Below are positions 48,914-60,956 of a stretch of 64,000 nucleotides of DNA, piece by piece; position 1 is the stretch's first letter, and every line of letters begins with the position of its first letter. Under the pieces are notes generated by a model. That model searched no databases. It saw only the letters and a program-made list of their open reading frames with translations, and was not told where the DNA came from. The stretch spans positions 137,852,734 through 137,916,733 of the forward strand of contig CM057462.1 of assembly GCA_030035585.1 (NCBI GenBank), given 5' to 3'. Source of the DNA: Dugong dugon (Eukaryota > Chordata > Mammalia > Sirenia > Dugongidae). Both the position numbers and the translations under genes were made by a program.

Positions 48914-49606
48914 TAGGGATTTCAGAAAACACCGGCAACTATAATTACTGTTTGACTTAGTATAAATAGAATACTTTTCAATGTCTTGTCGTGCTGTGCC
49001 AGGGAGCCCTTTAATTACGAATGCTTTAGATTTTTAAAAAGTTTTTATAGAAACTTAGTGAAATGTTCCTATTCTGTTCAGTTGTGGTATGCGCTTCTAA
49101 CTATTGAGTGCTAAATACGTTCTTTTTATAGATGTAAATTACAGACTCTGTAAAGAGGTTAATTTCTGTTAAAAGGGGGAAGCGACGTTAGTGTCAGAGA
49201 AATTTGAAAGTTTTTCTGCACCACCTTTTTTGGTTGTGAGTGCGTATAACTAGGATCCTAGCTGAGGGAGTCAGCCCCTTGCACGCTGAGAGGGACAGTG
49301 AGAGTCACTAGTGTTTCCTCCACAAAGAAGGCCGCTTCTCTCCAGACAGAGACCCAAATCATCTCCTTGAAGGAGGAGGGGCTCTGGAAACCATCTGGCC
49401 CTGGTTCTTGCTCTCGGCCCTCCATCTGTGTTTTATCTACGTGGTTACCTATAGTCTTGTTGGATATCTGGGGAGAAACAGAAAGTCAGATTACTCTTGA
49501 CTCTTAGAAATAAAGGAAGAGGCCCACTGAGAGCTTAACGACACTTCACTCTTTTCCAGAGAACGTTGCTGTATGTTCTGATAGAAAAGGTACTTAGTTG
49601 AAAACA

Positions 49607-49608
<2 letters not shown>

Positions 49609-49662
<54 letters not shown>

Positions 49663-49706
49663 GCGCACATGCACACGCACATGCACACGCACATGCACAC
49701 ACACAC
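49609..49706. repeat. (CA)n with GCACAT variants
   Basis: About 25 CA units followed by a higher-order 'gcacatgcacac' pattern repeated three times. The - strand frame through it (repeated MCVCMCVC) is an artefact. Confidence 0.95.
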
Positions 49707-50850
49707 ATCTCATCTAATTAAACAGTGTTAATGTATCGTTTTTAAAAAGAAAGGGTTAATGGGAGGGGAATGCCAGGCACCTGGAGCACGTGAATATGCC
49801 ATATGCCTTCTCAGCCCCTGGAGATATTACCCCCCAAAATTGTGTTTGTGTGTGTGTGTGTATAAAGCACAGGTATACCTTATTCTTTTTGTGTATAAAG
49901 CACAGATATACCTGTAGTACATAAGTGCATATACAGTGTATTTGTGGCATTAAAATTTCAAGGGGGAGATGATTAGGGCAAAAAAGTCTAAAGAGACTCC
50001 TGGGGAGGCAATAATGGAAAAAAGTTGAGAAACATTTATTTAGAGAATTACGTTGTTTACATTGTAACATTTTCTGAAAATTAGGAGGCATCTTAAAACT
50101 GATAGCATGTCATGATTTTATTGGCGGCATTTTCTTCTTTCCTAGTGGAGCTTAAATAACGGTGTGTATTACAACTGATGATGTCTCAGATTTGCTGAAA
50201 TATTATGTATTTCCAAGTACTGAGGAGATTAGAGAAGATTCTCTTCACTATTTGACCAGGGAAAGCTGATAAAAAGAAAAGTCCTCCAAAAGCAGAGGAT
50301 TCTTAAACATATTAAAAAAATGAAGCCATCAACTTTCTCTTCTCCTTTTCTAAGTGAAATCGACATTGTACCAGCTTCTTAGGCCAGAACTATCAGTAAT
50401 CTTTAACTTTCCCTGTGACACAATCGACGTATATTGCTAATTCAGCTCTTCCTCTCCATTGCCACTGACCACCCTCATCCCACTCAGCCACCGCTGCTTT
50501 CCCGCCCCAGCCTTCCAGCTCATTCATCTCTCTGGTTCTGTCTCTGTCCTTTCATTCTAACAGGTACACTGCTGCCAGATGCATCTGCTCTTATCATGTC
50601 ATTTTCTTGCCCCAAAATACACGGCAGCCTCATTTTTGCCCTTTTCATTGGTTAAAGAAAAACACAGATATTTATGTGACAGTAGTTATATGTTTATTAG
50701 CTGTTGATCACATTACGAATTTGGGCTTTATTCATCAAAGCATCATCTACATATATTTGAGAAGTAATAATACACATGTTTAGGAGACATGATTTAGTCA
50801 GTCCTCAGAGCACCATGCCTCTGGATTTGGGAACTCCTAACAATAACTTG

Positions 50851-51008
50851 GGAGCCCTGGTGGCGTAGTAGTTAAGAGCTTGGCTGCTAACCAAAAGGTT
50901 GGTAGTTCAAATCCACCAGCCACTGCTTGGAAACCATATGAGGCAGTTCTGCTCTGTCCCATAGGGTCACTCTGAGTCGGAACTGACTCGATGGCACCTA
51001 GCAGCCAC
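50851..51008 (+). mobile_element. Afrotherian SINE (short form)
   Basis: 'ggagccctggtggcgtagta' to 'ctgactcgatggcacctagc'. Flanked by 'aacaataacttg' (50839-50850) and 'aacaacaacttg' (51009-51020). Confidence 0.92.
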
Positions 51009-51220
51009 AACAACAACTTGACAGCCTCTAGAGTCTTTGGTGCACAGATTGGTAACCCAAGTATAGATTCCTCCACTTGACTTGGAGGCATCGTTAATCT
51101 GACCCCTCCATACCCATCTGATCCTATTTTCCACTTGACACACTTTTTTTACTGACCAGCCGGCTTTTACTTATGTTATCCATCTGCCCAAAATGTTTTG
51201 TGACCTTCCTATTCTTTGTT

Positions 51221-51570
51221 GTTGTTGTTGTTAGGTATCATTGAATCCGCCCCCAACTCACAGCGACTCCGTGCACAGCTGAATGAAATGCTACCCAGTC
51301 CTGCTTCGTCCTCATGATGGGTTGCTAATCATACTGTTGTGATCCATAGGGTTTTCACTGGCTGATTTTTGGAAGTAGATCACCAGGTCTTTCTTCCTAG
51401 TCCATCTTAGTCTGGAAGCTGTGTTGAAACCTGTTCAGCATCATAGCAATACGCAAGCCTCCAGTGACAAACAGGTGGTGGCTCTGCATGAGGTGCATTG
51501 GCTAAGAATCGAACCTGGGTCTCCTGCAAGGAATGTGGTAATTCTACCTCTGAACCACCACTGCCTTCAT
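51221..51570 (-). mobile_element. SINE with tRNA-Gly-like head
   Basis: On the - strand, 51565-51494 reads 'ggcagtggtggttcagaggt', later 'ggttcgattcttagccaatg' and 'ca'. That is close to tRNA-Gly throughout its 72 nt, with A and B boxes in place. The body then continues with 'gtagatcaccaggtctttct' (+ strand) shared with the SINE at 26431. A GTT run at 51221-51234 on the + strand corresponds to an AAC tail. Confidence 0.8.
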
Positions 51571-53677
51571 CTCCTACTCTGTAGAGCCTGCTGAAGTCCA
51601 TTGCCATCCATGACACCCTCTCTGAAGACATCAGCCCACATTCCTTCATCTTTTCTCTGAACGTATAGTTTCAGTTTCAAGTTAATTTCTTTGCTCATTG
51701 CTTATTGCTTAATATTCTTAGCGTCCACACTAGTTTGATAGCTCATCACAGTCAAGAATTATATCCTATACTTGCTTTTATCCTTAGACTGTGAGCAGAG
51801 CCCTGTCCTGGGTATCTTGTACGCAGTGACTAAATATTTCACTGAAACATTAGCTGAACCTAATGTTTACAAACAGACAAAAACCTCTTTATCTTTCTAT
51901 AAGAAAAAGTCTATATGATAGGAGCAGATTTTAAACAGTGAAAAAATAGCCCAGCATGGTACCTTGCTCATGGGTGATACTTCATTAAAAAGAATTTATA
52001 GTACTAAATTTAATGTCAAGAAGCCAGAATATGGAACAATGGTTGGTTCACCACTGTAAGCCTCGTGCAGGCAGACATCCTGCTTGCCATTGTATAGTGC
52101 TTTTACGTGGTCACTCTTAGGAAATGTTTCCAGAATGAGTGACAGAATGGATGCAGGAAGAGTGAAAAGGACACTGGGACGAGAGGCAGGACACCTGCTG
52201 GATTTTAGTCCTAGATTCCATATTCACTTGTTATAATCATGTGAGTCAATTGTTTAGTATCTTTGTGCCTAGCTGTGATAGTATATGAACAACAACCACT
52301 ATTTTTCAGAATCTAGAGCTTAAGTTTTTGACTATTTTTGGAAAAGGAGGAGGCCAATGTGTGTGTGTGTGTGTATTTAATTTTTTTATTGTTCTTTAGA
52401 TGAAGGTTTACATAACAAATAGTTTCTTATTAAACAGTCAGTACACATATTCTTTTATGACATTGGTTAACAACGCCACGTCATGCCAATACTCTCCCTT
52501 CTCGACCTTGGAGGACCTTTTTTTGGTGAAAATATACATAGCCAAATTTACACCATTTCAAAAGTTTCTACATGTACAATTCAGTGACATTGATTACATT
52601 CTTCCAGTTGTGCTGCTATTCTCACTATCCTTTTCCAAATTATTCCATCACCATTATCTTCAACTCACTGTCCCCTAGGCTTCCTATCAAACCTTTTGAG
52701 TTGCTGTTGTCAGTTTGATCTCACATAGATAATTCTCTTTTTTTTTTTTTTGTACCTTAGATTAAGGTTTGCAGAACTAACAGTTTCTCATTAAACAGTA
52801 CATATATTGCCCTATGACAATGGTTAACAACCCCATGACATGTCAGCACTGTCCCTTCTCAACCTTGGGTTCCCTATCACCAGCTTTCCTGTCCCCTTCT
52901 GCCTTCTAGTCCTTGTCCCTGGACTGCTGTGCCTCATTAGTCCTGTTTTGTTTTATGAGGTCGTCCAATCCCCGGCTGAATGGTGAACTTCGGGAGGGCG
53001 GGAAGGGCTTCACCACTGATCTAAAAGGGTGTCCAGGGGCCATACTCTTGGGGTTTCTCCAGTCTGTTAGGCCAGTAAATATGCTTTTTTTTGTGAGTTA
53101 GAATTCTGTTCTACATCCTTTTCCAGCTCTGTCCAGGACCCTCTATTGTGATCCTGGTCAGAGCAGTCAGTGGTGGTAGCTGGGCACCATCTAGCTGTAC
53201 TGGACTCTGTCTGGTGGAGGCTGTGGTACTGGACTTTGTCTGGTGGAGGCTGTGGTAGCTGTGGTCCATTAGTCCTTTGGACTAATCTTTTCCTTGTATC
53301 TTGTTCTCTTCATTCTCCCTTGCTACCAAAGCGGTGAGACCAGTGGAGTATCTTAGATGGCTACTCACAGGCTTTTAAGACCCCAGATGCTACTCACTAA
53401 GGTAGAATGTAGAACATTGTCTTTATAAACTGTATTATGCCAATGGAGCTAGATGTTCCCCGAGACCATGGTCCCCACAGCCCTCTGCCCAGCAATTCAG
53501 TCCCTCAGGGAGTTTGGAAGTATCTGTGGAGCTTCCATGACCTTTCCTTCTACAAGTTGTGCTGGCTTCCCCAGTACTGTGTACTGTCTTACCCTTCAAA
53601 GTTACCACTTATCTATTTAGTTCACCCCCCACTCCTCCCATCCCTTGTAACCGACAAAGATTGTTTCTTTTTGTGTG

Positions 53678-54190
53678 TCAACTTTTACATGAGTTATGCA
53701 GTAGAGGCCTTATACAATATTTGTCCTTTTGTGATTGACTTATTTCACTCAGCATAATGTCCTCCAGTTTTGTTCCTCTTACTCTCCTGTGCTGAGTTCC
53801 TTTTGTCGTGGATTTTTTTTTCATTTCTTTTGGTTTTGTAGGTTTTGTTTTTACTGAGACTTTATGTTTTTCTTCTTTATTTTGATGAGTAGGTTTGTTA
53901 ACTTTCTTTGTGGTTACCTTGAAATTTACCCTTATCTTCCTAGATTTGAACCAGTCTATTATTATTTGGTATCGCTTGACTTCCTCTCCATTAAAAGGTT
54001 CTATATCTTCTACACTGTTTATTCCCTCTTTTATTGTTCTGATGCTGTTGTCATTCAGATTAACCCCTCTGGTTCTCTTTTGTAATTCTTTTGGTTTTGC
54101 ATAGTCCTTAAGAGTTAATTTCCTAGGTTGGTATCTGGCTAGGATAATCCTGTGTCCTGTATTCAGCCTGTGGTCTGATATTGTTTGTTC
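53678..54190 (-). pseudogene. Unrecognised lysine-rich open frame plus ORF2 stub
   Basis: 170 codons are open between a TAA at 54193-54191 and a TGA at 53680-53678. It begins three bases after the ORF1 stop region and has no early ATG; the first in-frame Met is near codon 123. Visible pieces: RIILARYQPRKLTLKDYAKP, KELQKRTRGVNLNDNSIRT, FNGEEVKRYQIIIDWFKSRK and a run of Lys/Thr/Pro-rich sequence (VKTKPTKPKEMKKKSTTKG). The end, KLEDIMLSEISQSQKDKYC, is the known C-terminus of mammalian L1 ORF2. I do not recognise the first ~135 residues. It could be captured sequence fused to the ORF2 end, or A-rich DNA that is open by composition. Confidence 0.5.
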
Positions 54191-54195
54191 TTAGA

Positions 54196-55212
54196 TCAAA
54201 GGACTTCCTTTAATAAGTCTCGTAAGTTTGGTTTGGTTTTTACATAGTCCCTTAATTTCTGTTTATCTGGAAATAACCTAATTTCACCATTGTATTTGAA
54301 AGAGAGTTTTACCGGATATATTATTCTTGGCTGGCAATTTTTTTCTGTCTTTCAAGGTTTAAAAAATATCATCCCATTGCCTTCTTGCCTGCATGGTTTC
54401 TGTCAAATAATCTGAGCTTATTATTATTGTTTCTTCTCTGTATGTGACTTTTTGTTTTTCTCGAGCTGCTCTCAGGATTCTTTGTCTTTGGTTTTAGCTA
54501 GTGTGATTATGATATGCCTTGGTGATTTTCTTTTGGGGTCTATTCTATATGGGGCTCGCTGAGCTTCTTGGATGGTCAGCTTTTCATCTTTCATGATATT
54601 GGGGAAGTTTTATGTCAGCAATTCTTCAGTGATCCTCTCTGTGTCTTCTGTTTTCTCCCCCTGTTCTGGAACTCTGATCACTCACAGATTTTTGCTTTTG
54701 ATTGTATCCCACATAATTCTCAGGGTCTCTTCATTTTTCCTCATTTTTTCTGATTTTCCACTTGTATCCAAGTGTTTGTCTTCAATTCCACTGATCCTGT
54801 CTTCCACCGTTTCAAATCTCCTCAGCCCTTCTATGACACTGTCCATCTCTGAAATCTTGTTGTTTATCTTTTGGATTGCTAATTGTTGTATTTGTATAAT
54901 TTCTAGTTTTGAATTTATTTTGGCATTTTGCTCCTGCATTATTTTCCTGAATTCTTCCATTTTTTGGTCTGTATTTTCCATGAATTTGTCTGCCTTTTCC
55001 ATGAATTTGTCTATTTTTTCCTCATTTTTGTCTGCTTTTTGCTTCAACTCTTGGATAATTCTGAGTATTAGAGATTTGAATTCCCTATCAGGTAGTTCTA
55101 GTGCCTTTTCTTCCACTGGAAAGTCATCTGGTGTTTTATTTTGGACGCCTACTGGAACCATCCTGTCCTGTTTTTGTAAATGTTTTGATACTGTCTGCTG
55201 TCTTCGGGGCAT
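54196..55212 (-). pseudogene. L1 ORF1 (decayed)
   Basis: The N-terminal 176 codons are intact from MPRRQQTVSKHLQKQDR through a long coiled coil (about residues 60-150, with repeated KADKFMEN-type heptads and VEDRISGIEDK) to IMWDTIKSKNL. There a CGA-to-TGA change stops it. The RNA-binding and C-terminal parts follow with another stop and about three frameshifts: EAQRAPYRIDPKRKSPRHII, RAAREKQKVTYREE, TMQARRQWDDIF and PDKQKLRDYVKTKPNLRDLL, then the true stop at 54198-54196. Total length of about 339 codons is normal for L1 ORF1, the RNA chaperone of the L1 particle. Confidence 0.9.
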
Positions 55213-57164
55213 TCAGTGGTTTCAGTGGTTATTTTTCTCATTTATTGATTGTAGATTTGTTTGTTTCATCCTTTTTTTTTTTTTTTTTTTAATTTGGCTA
55301 TGTCTGAGCAGGCTGGCTGTGTGTTTGTTGTTTGCTTGTCTGTGGGCACAATACTTTTCACCTCCTTCTCCAACTGGCAGGGTCGGTTGCTCAGATATGG
55401 TACAGCAGGGCAGGTCTAGCTGAAGAGGAGTAGCTAGGATGGGTTGTTTGTGGCACTTACTACTGCCACCAGAGCTGGTCAGTAATCAGTGCAGGGCAGT
55501 TTCCAGTAGCCCTTGCCTGTGCTGCTTGGTGGTGTGATGTTAAGCGCACGGTGCAGGTAGGCAGGATGCAGGGGGGAGATTGTGATGTGTGGAGCTAAGA
55601 TGGGTATGGGAGAGAGGAGAGAGGAACGGGAGCCAAAAACATCCAAACAAACAAAAAAGAGTGCTAGGGGAGCTTGCCATTGGAGTGGAGAGATGAGAGA
55701 CTATGAAATGGAGAAAAAAAGGGGAAGAAGAAGAAAAAAAAAGAAAAGAATGAATAAATGAAAATTAGAAAGTAAAAGAACAGCAGAGCTCCTAGAGATC
55801 TCACAGGTGCAGCTACGAGGTCTGGGGAAGTTGTTCCCAGGTGATGAAGTACAGCCTGGCTAGGAGTCGTAGAGGTATTCAGTGCCAGGTATCCAGGGGA
55901 CGGGAAGACAAGGAAAGTATAGAGAGACAAGAAACTGAGTAATGAAGAAAGACAAAAAGGGAAAAAAAGGTAAAAGAAAACAAAACAAATAATAAAAAAA
56001 AAGAACATGAAACCCTGCCCAAAAAAAAGAAAAAAAAGAAAAACCTACAAAAAAAGAAATGCGCTCACGGATCCCACTGGGCATCTGCGCAAGCTGAGGG
56101 GGTAAGTCCCAAGCTGCACAACACCGCCTAGCCAGAACGGGCACCCAACTCGAGAAAAGAAAAAGAAAACAAACAAACAATTGAAAACAAACAAACAAAC
56201 AAAAGCCCTGGGATCCCACCAGCATGGCAGCATAGACCGGGAAGCAGTTCCACATTTGAACTGAGCTCCACAGCCCCACAGGAAGAAGCAAAGATGGCGT
56301 ACGGAGCCAGATATTTGAGCAGAAGGAGGGGGAGATGGTGAGAGGTAAGGAAGAAATCAAAAGAAGCAGTAAAAAGCAACACCAGCAGCCAACAAATGGC
56401 ACTTAGGGAGTTGGCCAGTGCGGGCGGGTGGAATCCAAGCAGGTGGTACTTCCCAGCTGAGAGGCTGTAGCCGCAGGAAGGAGAGGAGTCCGAGTGGGTG
56501 TGAAGAAGAGTGGGGGTTGGGAAAGCGTATATCGCCAGTTCCCGTTTGTTCTGTCTCCTGCTGGAAGCTCCATGAAGCTGCTTTCTCGTACCCCCTATTT
56601 GCTGGTCTCTGATAGGAGTCCAAGATGGTGGATCCGTGCTGTATTAGCTGATAGGGGACCTCTCCATGTATGTCTCCTTGCTCTCTGTTCTCTGTCAGTG
56701 TCTTATTCCATTTGGTGCTTGGCTGAGTTCTTTATCTCTTCATTTGATGTTTAGGGTTTCAGGATTGCTGTTTTCTCTGTTTTGCTTAATTTTTCAGATC
56801 TTTGCTGTGGAGGGTCAGTGTGGTACTTCTGCCTAGAATGCCATGTTGCCGGAAGTTATCGCCAATGTATATATTTTTAAAAAACTGAAAAAAATTTAAA
56901 GTCTTGTCACTTTTATTTCTCTTGGGAGAGGAGAAAATGTAAGAAATCATAAAAACTCTTTGAAGAAATCACAATTCAAGATAGTAACCAATACTTCATT
57001 GAAAGCAATTTCTAGTTGTGTTATACTTTATCTTACATAACGGAGATTAGGTTTGATACAAGGAAAATGTTCTGATGTGAAAGTTATTAAAAAATGAAAT
57101 AGATGGCCTCAGGAAATGAAACTTTAATACTTGTAATTATTTAATTATTTGCTTGGTTCTTACA

Positions 57165-57275
57165 AGGGCAGGGATCTTGTCTGTTTTATTCGTCACTGTA
57201 TCCCAGCTCCTAGCATGGTACCAGGCAGGCAGTAGGTACTCCATCAATACCTACTGACTGAAGAAATAACGAAAT
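57165..57275 (+). repeat. L2 3' end fragment
   Basis: 'caagggcagggatcttgtct', 'cactgtatcccagctcctag', 'ggcagtaggtactccatcaa'. Confidence 0.75.
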
Positions 57276-57847
57276 CCTGGTCGAGTTAAACAGAGGCTAG
57301 GATGACCACCTGATACGGTATTGAAACAGTAGTGGGTTAGGTGGTTGATGGTGCTTGATTCTATGATTGCTTATTCCTTATTACTTTTGATTCTATAATT
57401 CCTTATTCTAGTAAATCAACTGATAATATGATCAGCCAAACCACTGACTCAAGGGTTGTACACAGGAACTGTGAACTGTAGGTTCCTCTCAGCCTGAGCT
57501 GTGGCCAGAGACAAGGAACATGGAGACATCTGACAGGAGATGTTTTGCAAGTGCTTGTCAAGGAACCAGCATTGCCCTAACAATATTAATGGATGACAGT
57601 CCTTCCCGAAGGCTTCAGGGGTTGAACTCAATAGTTTTGCAAGATTGCCCTGAGTTTTATATTTTCTTTATACATGTTCCTTTATTTTAATAATATGATC
57701 TGTTAAAAAAGATTCCTTGAGTTAGAATTGTCTTTTAACTCTACATCATGTAAAAAGCATTACTTTATTGTCTGGGTTTAAAAATCTTGCTTTTTATTCA
57801 AAACTAGTGCAGTTTCTGGGCAGGTTTTGCATTCAGTATATTTATAG

Positions 57848-58036
<189 letters not shown>

Positions 58037-59371
58037 TAAGTATTTTGTCTCCATTATCACATTATATCCCTTTTCCTGATCATTTCTGCCTCTTGTTCCT
58101 TGGTATGGACTGTGTCAACCTGTGGTTACAAAATGGCTGCATTGTTAGAAGTCTGTGCCTATAATGGAATAATGTTGATTTGACAGCTAATGTGTTCTAA
58201 CTTCATACCTTTTATATCTCTTAGATCAGGTGAGAGCGCAAAGAAAATCACGGAGCCATCTCTGCCTACCTTTTTTCTGTCATTTTCTATGTCTGATCTG
58301 GCTACAGTGCAATTTTCTTGTGTCAGCCCACTTGGCACTTTTCATTCTTTTCTTTTGTTTGCATGTCTAAAAGCAGGAAAAAAAGCCCCAAAAAACCCAC
58401 AACTCAGGTCAGCCAGTGATTTCAGTAAGATTGCTGCTCTCCTGACAGCTAACAACTGGTAATATAGTTGCAACTTGTGAACACACCTCAAGAAGCTACA
58501 AAGGAGGAAGAGGGTAGAAATCTGGGTTTTAAACCTGGCCCTGCCAGTAACTAGCTTTATGACCGTTATTTAGAAGAATACTTATAAATTCATTTATTTA
58601 CTTACTCATTTTTAACTATATGTCAAACCACACCATTTACCAGGCACCCTGATAGATGCAGCTCATAAGGTGAAGAGATTTAAGCTGTAGAACCCTTTCT
58701 AGTCCACTTGGTTTCCCCTTAAAATGTTAGAAGTTAGCATCAGTCTACTTACAGATAAAATGAGGAAGCGAAATTAGCACTAGCTGATCTAGATTCAGCT
58801 CTAAATTTTGTGAATTAAGGATATTTTGTACTGAAACTTCATTTTTTTTTTTTTTAAATGCTGGGTTGGCTCTATTTTGAATAGTGTTCTTTTCTATGTA
58901 ATTATTTCTCTTCCAGTTTAAATCACCTTAGAGAAACAAAAATGATCATGAATTTCACAGAAAGATGCATCTTAGCACCTGAAACGTTTAAGAGAGTTTC
59001 AACTTGCTTACTTATTTTAGTTGCTAATCCCAAAGGGAATAACTGATATGAAAACAAGTGCCAAAAAATGTGCAGTTTAATACCTTAGTTTAGAAGAATG
59101 AGGCAGAAGTATAAAGGATAAATAAGGAAACAAACAAACAAAAAAAAAACACACCCAGTAAAGGGATCATTAAGACACAAGTTTCTATGTTTTTGGCCTA
59201 CGAGGCACAAATAAAATAATTCTTTTATTTTGGAGCTTTATTCCTTATTAGACCCTCAGCCAGTGTTTTCCTCTATTTTGCATTGTGTGCCGGTAACATG
59301 GAACTTTGTGCTGTATGTCTGCCCAGGTGCTGTCGTACCTATTGTTTACTAGCATCAAATAGGTGGCCTTG

Positions 59372-59534
59372 AAACCAAACCAAACCCCTTGCTGTTGAGT
59401 CGATTCGGACTCTTAGTGACCCTATAGGACAGAGTAGGACTTGCCCCATAGGTTTCCAAGGAACGTCTGGTGGATTGGATTCAAACTGCCGACCTTTTGG
59501 TTAGCAGCTGAGCTCTTAACCACTTTGCCATCAG
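59372..59534 (-). mobile_element. Afrotherian SINE (short form)
   Basis: Reverse copy 'aaaccaaaccaaaccccttg' to 'taaccactttgccatcaga'. Confidence 0.9.
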
Positions 59535-60406
59535 ATCTTAGGGTTAAAAAAAAAGAACCTTTAAGCCACTTAGTCAATCTCTTAATACCATTGTTTTGAA
59601 GAATGTTCATTAATATCTATTGAAGACTCACCTTGCACTGGGCACACTGCTAGATGCAGCTGGCAAAGTGAGGAGGGAGGCGTAGCTCTTGGAATACTGC
59701 TGTTCAGGTTCACCTGGTTTTCTGAGGGTGTCAGGTAACACAAACCTTCCTACTTCATACCTGCACACTCCTCCCTCCTATCTCCCTACTATGCGTCTTT
59801 TCTCTGCAGTATCTCAAAATAATAACTGAAGAAATTAGGGTTATAGAGCAAAGGCACTCTAGGTTGAAGAAAAGTGCTTTTTTCTATCCATTTATAGATT
59901 CTTAAGCTATAAAACTTAGGATATTTCTTTCGGTTTGAGTCAGTACCGTAGTTTTTCAAGTATTTATCTGAAAACGGAGGCACAGGAATGACTTGTGTAA
60001 CTAAAGTATTAAGGTAAAAGTCATCACTAATGCTGAGGTTAGAACCTTCCTGAAAGCAAGTTCTTTGACTTAGAGGCAAGGCACAGTACCATTTATATTT
60101 TGCAATATTTCTTATCCAACTGGCATGGAAAAATGCTTGCATTGCTCATAGCTTTCCCAGGTTTTATCAAAATGTCTCCTACAGGGCAGTGGTCTACAGC
60201 TATTTTGCTTTATGCCTCTAAGTGGTACCAGACGTAGTATTTTGCTTTACGTGACCGTGTTCATTACTTTTGTACTCTTCTCTTACCCTCCTGTCCTCAT
60301 TTTTTCCCTTTCAAGTCTGTGTCTTGACATATCTAATGCAGAAGACATCGCTTAGTGCATTGGTAACGTTCATTCATTCATTCAACAGATGCTTATTAGG
60401 CGCATA

Positions 60407-60956
60407 AGGCAGTCCCCAAGTTACGAATGAGATCCATTTCTAAGTTGGTCTGTAAGTCGAATTTCTGGATAAGTTGGAACAGGTACACATGTGTCGCTTA
60501 GTCAAATGTTTGTCTTAGTATATAGTGTATGTTTTACCTTTCTATACATATAAAAAGGAGCCCTGGTGGCACAGTGTTTTAAAGTGATTGATTGCTAACC
60601 CAAAGGTCGGTGGTTCTAAACCACCAGTAGCTCTGCGGGAGAAAGATGTGGCAGTCTGCTTCCGTAGAGATTTACAGCCTCAGAACCCCTATGGAGCAGT
60701 TCTACTCTGTTGTGTAAGGTTGCTATGAGTTGGAACCGACTCGACAGCAATGGGTTTTTTTGGTTATGCGTATAAAACACTTAAGAAACACTTCCAAACC
60801 GTACAGTGTTTTGATGAGCTTCACAAAGTAGTGCGTGTGTTCATTATTATGAACCATTGTATTTAACTCAAATTTTTAATATAACAAGCTTTATGGCAGT
60901 TCGTTAGTAAGTATGAGTTGTCTGTAAGTCAGACGTTTGTAATCCAGGGACTGCCT
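60407..60956. mobile_element. Tigger-type MITE interrupted by a SINE
   Basis: Left end 'aggcagtccccaagttacga', right end 'gtttgtaatccagggactgc' then 'ct'. The interior resembles 30281-30595 ('ttctaagttggtctgtaagt', 'aagttggaacaggtac'). A TA lies to the left. The SINE at 60556-60764 splits it. Confidence 0.8.
60556..60764 (+). mobile_element. Afrotherian SINE (long form)
   Basis: 'aggagccctggtggcacagt' to 'gactcgacagcaatgggttt', flanked by 'tatacatataaaa' (60543-60555) and 'tatgcgtataaaa' (60765-60777). It inserted into the Tigger element. Confidence 0.93.

Larger units (their letters stand above)
52376..56860 (-). mobile_element. Near full-length half-L1 (HAL1-like) retrotransposon
   Basis: Read on the - strand: a 5' UTR (56860-55213) starting 'gataacttccggcaacatgg', a decayed L1 ORF1 (55212-54196), a 170-codon open frame (54190-53678) ending in an ORF2 C-terminal stub, then a family-T tail to the T tracts at 52741 and 52376. 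No endonuclease or reverse transcriptase sequence is present between ORF1 and the tail, only about 0.5 kb where L1 has 3.8 kb. Flanks share 'gccaatgt' (52353-52360 and 56861-56868), followed by a GT expansion on the left, so this looks like a single insertion. Two tail starts (52376 and 52741) with a foreign 220-bp piece between them suggest a compound 3' end. Confidence 0.75.

Noticed and set aside
49491-49706. Cys/Val repeat protein frame
   Set aside because: A translation of the CA microsatellite.
51494-51565. Possible functional tRNA-Gly gene on the - strand
   Set aside because: Acceptor and anticodon stems carry mismatches and it is joined to a SINE body; read as a SINE head.
54572-55423. 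283-codon + strand open frame, the longest in the window
   Set aside because: It is the antisense of the L1 ORF1 coiled coil. It is rich in Phe/Ser/Leu/Ile because the sense strand is A-rich; no independent gene.
55664-56402. Phe/Leu-rich - strand frames of 114-180 codons
   Set aside because: They lie in the 5' UTR of the half-L1, driven by T/C-rich runs. No recognisable protein.
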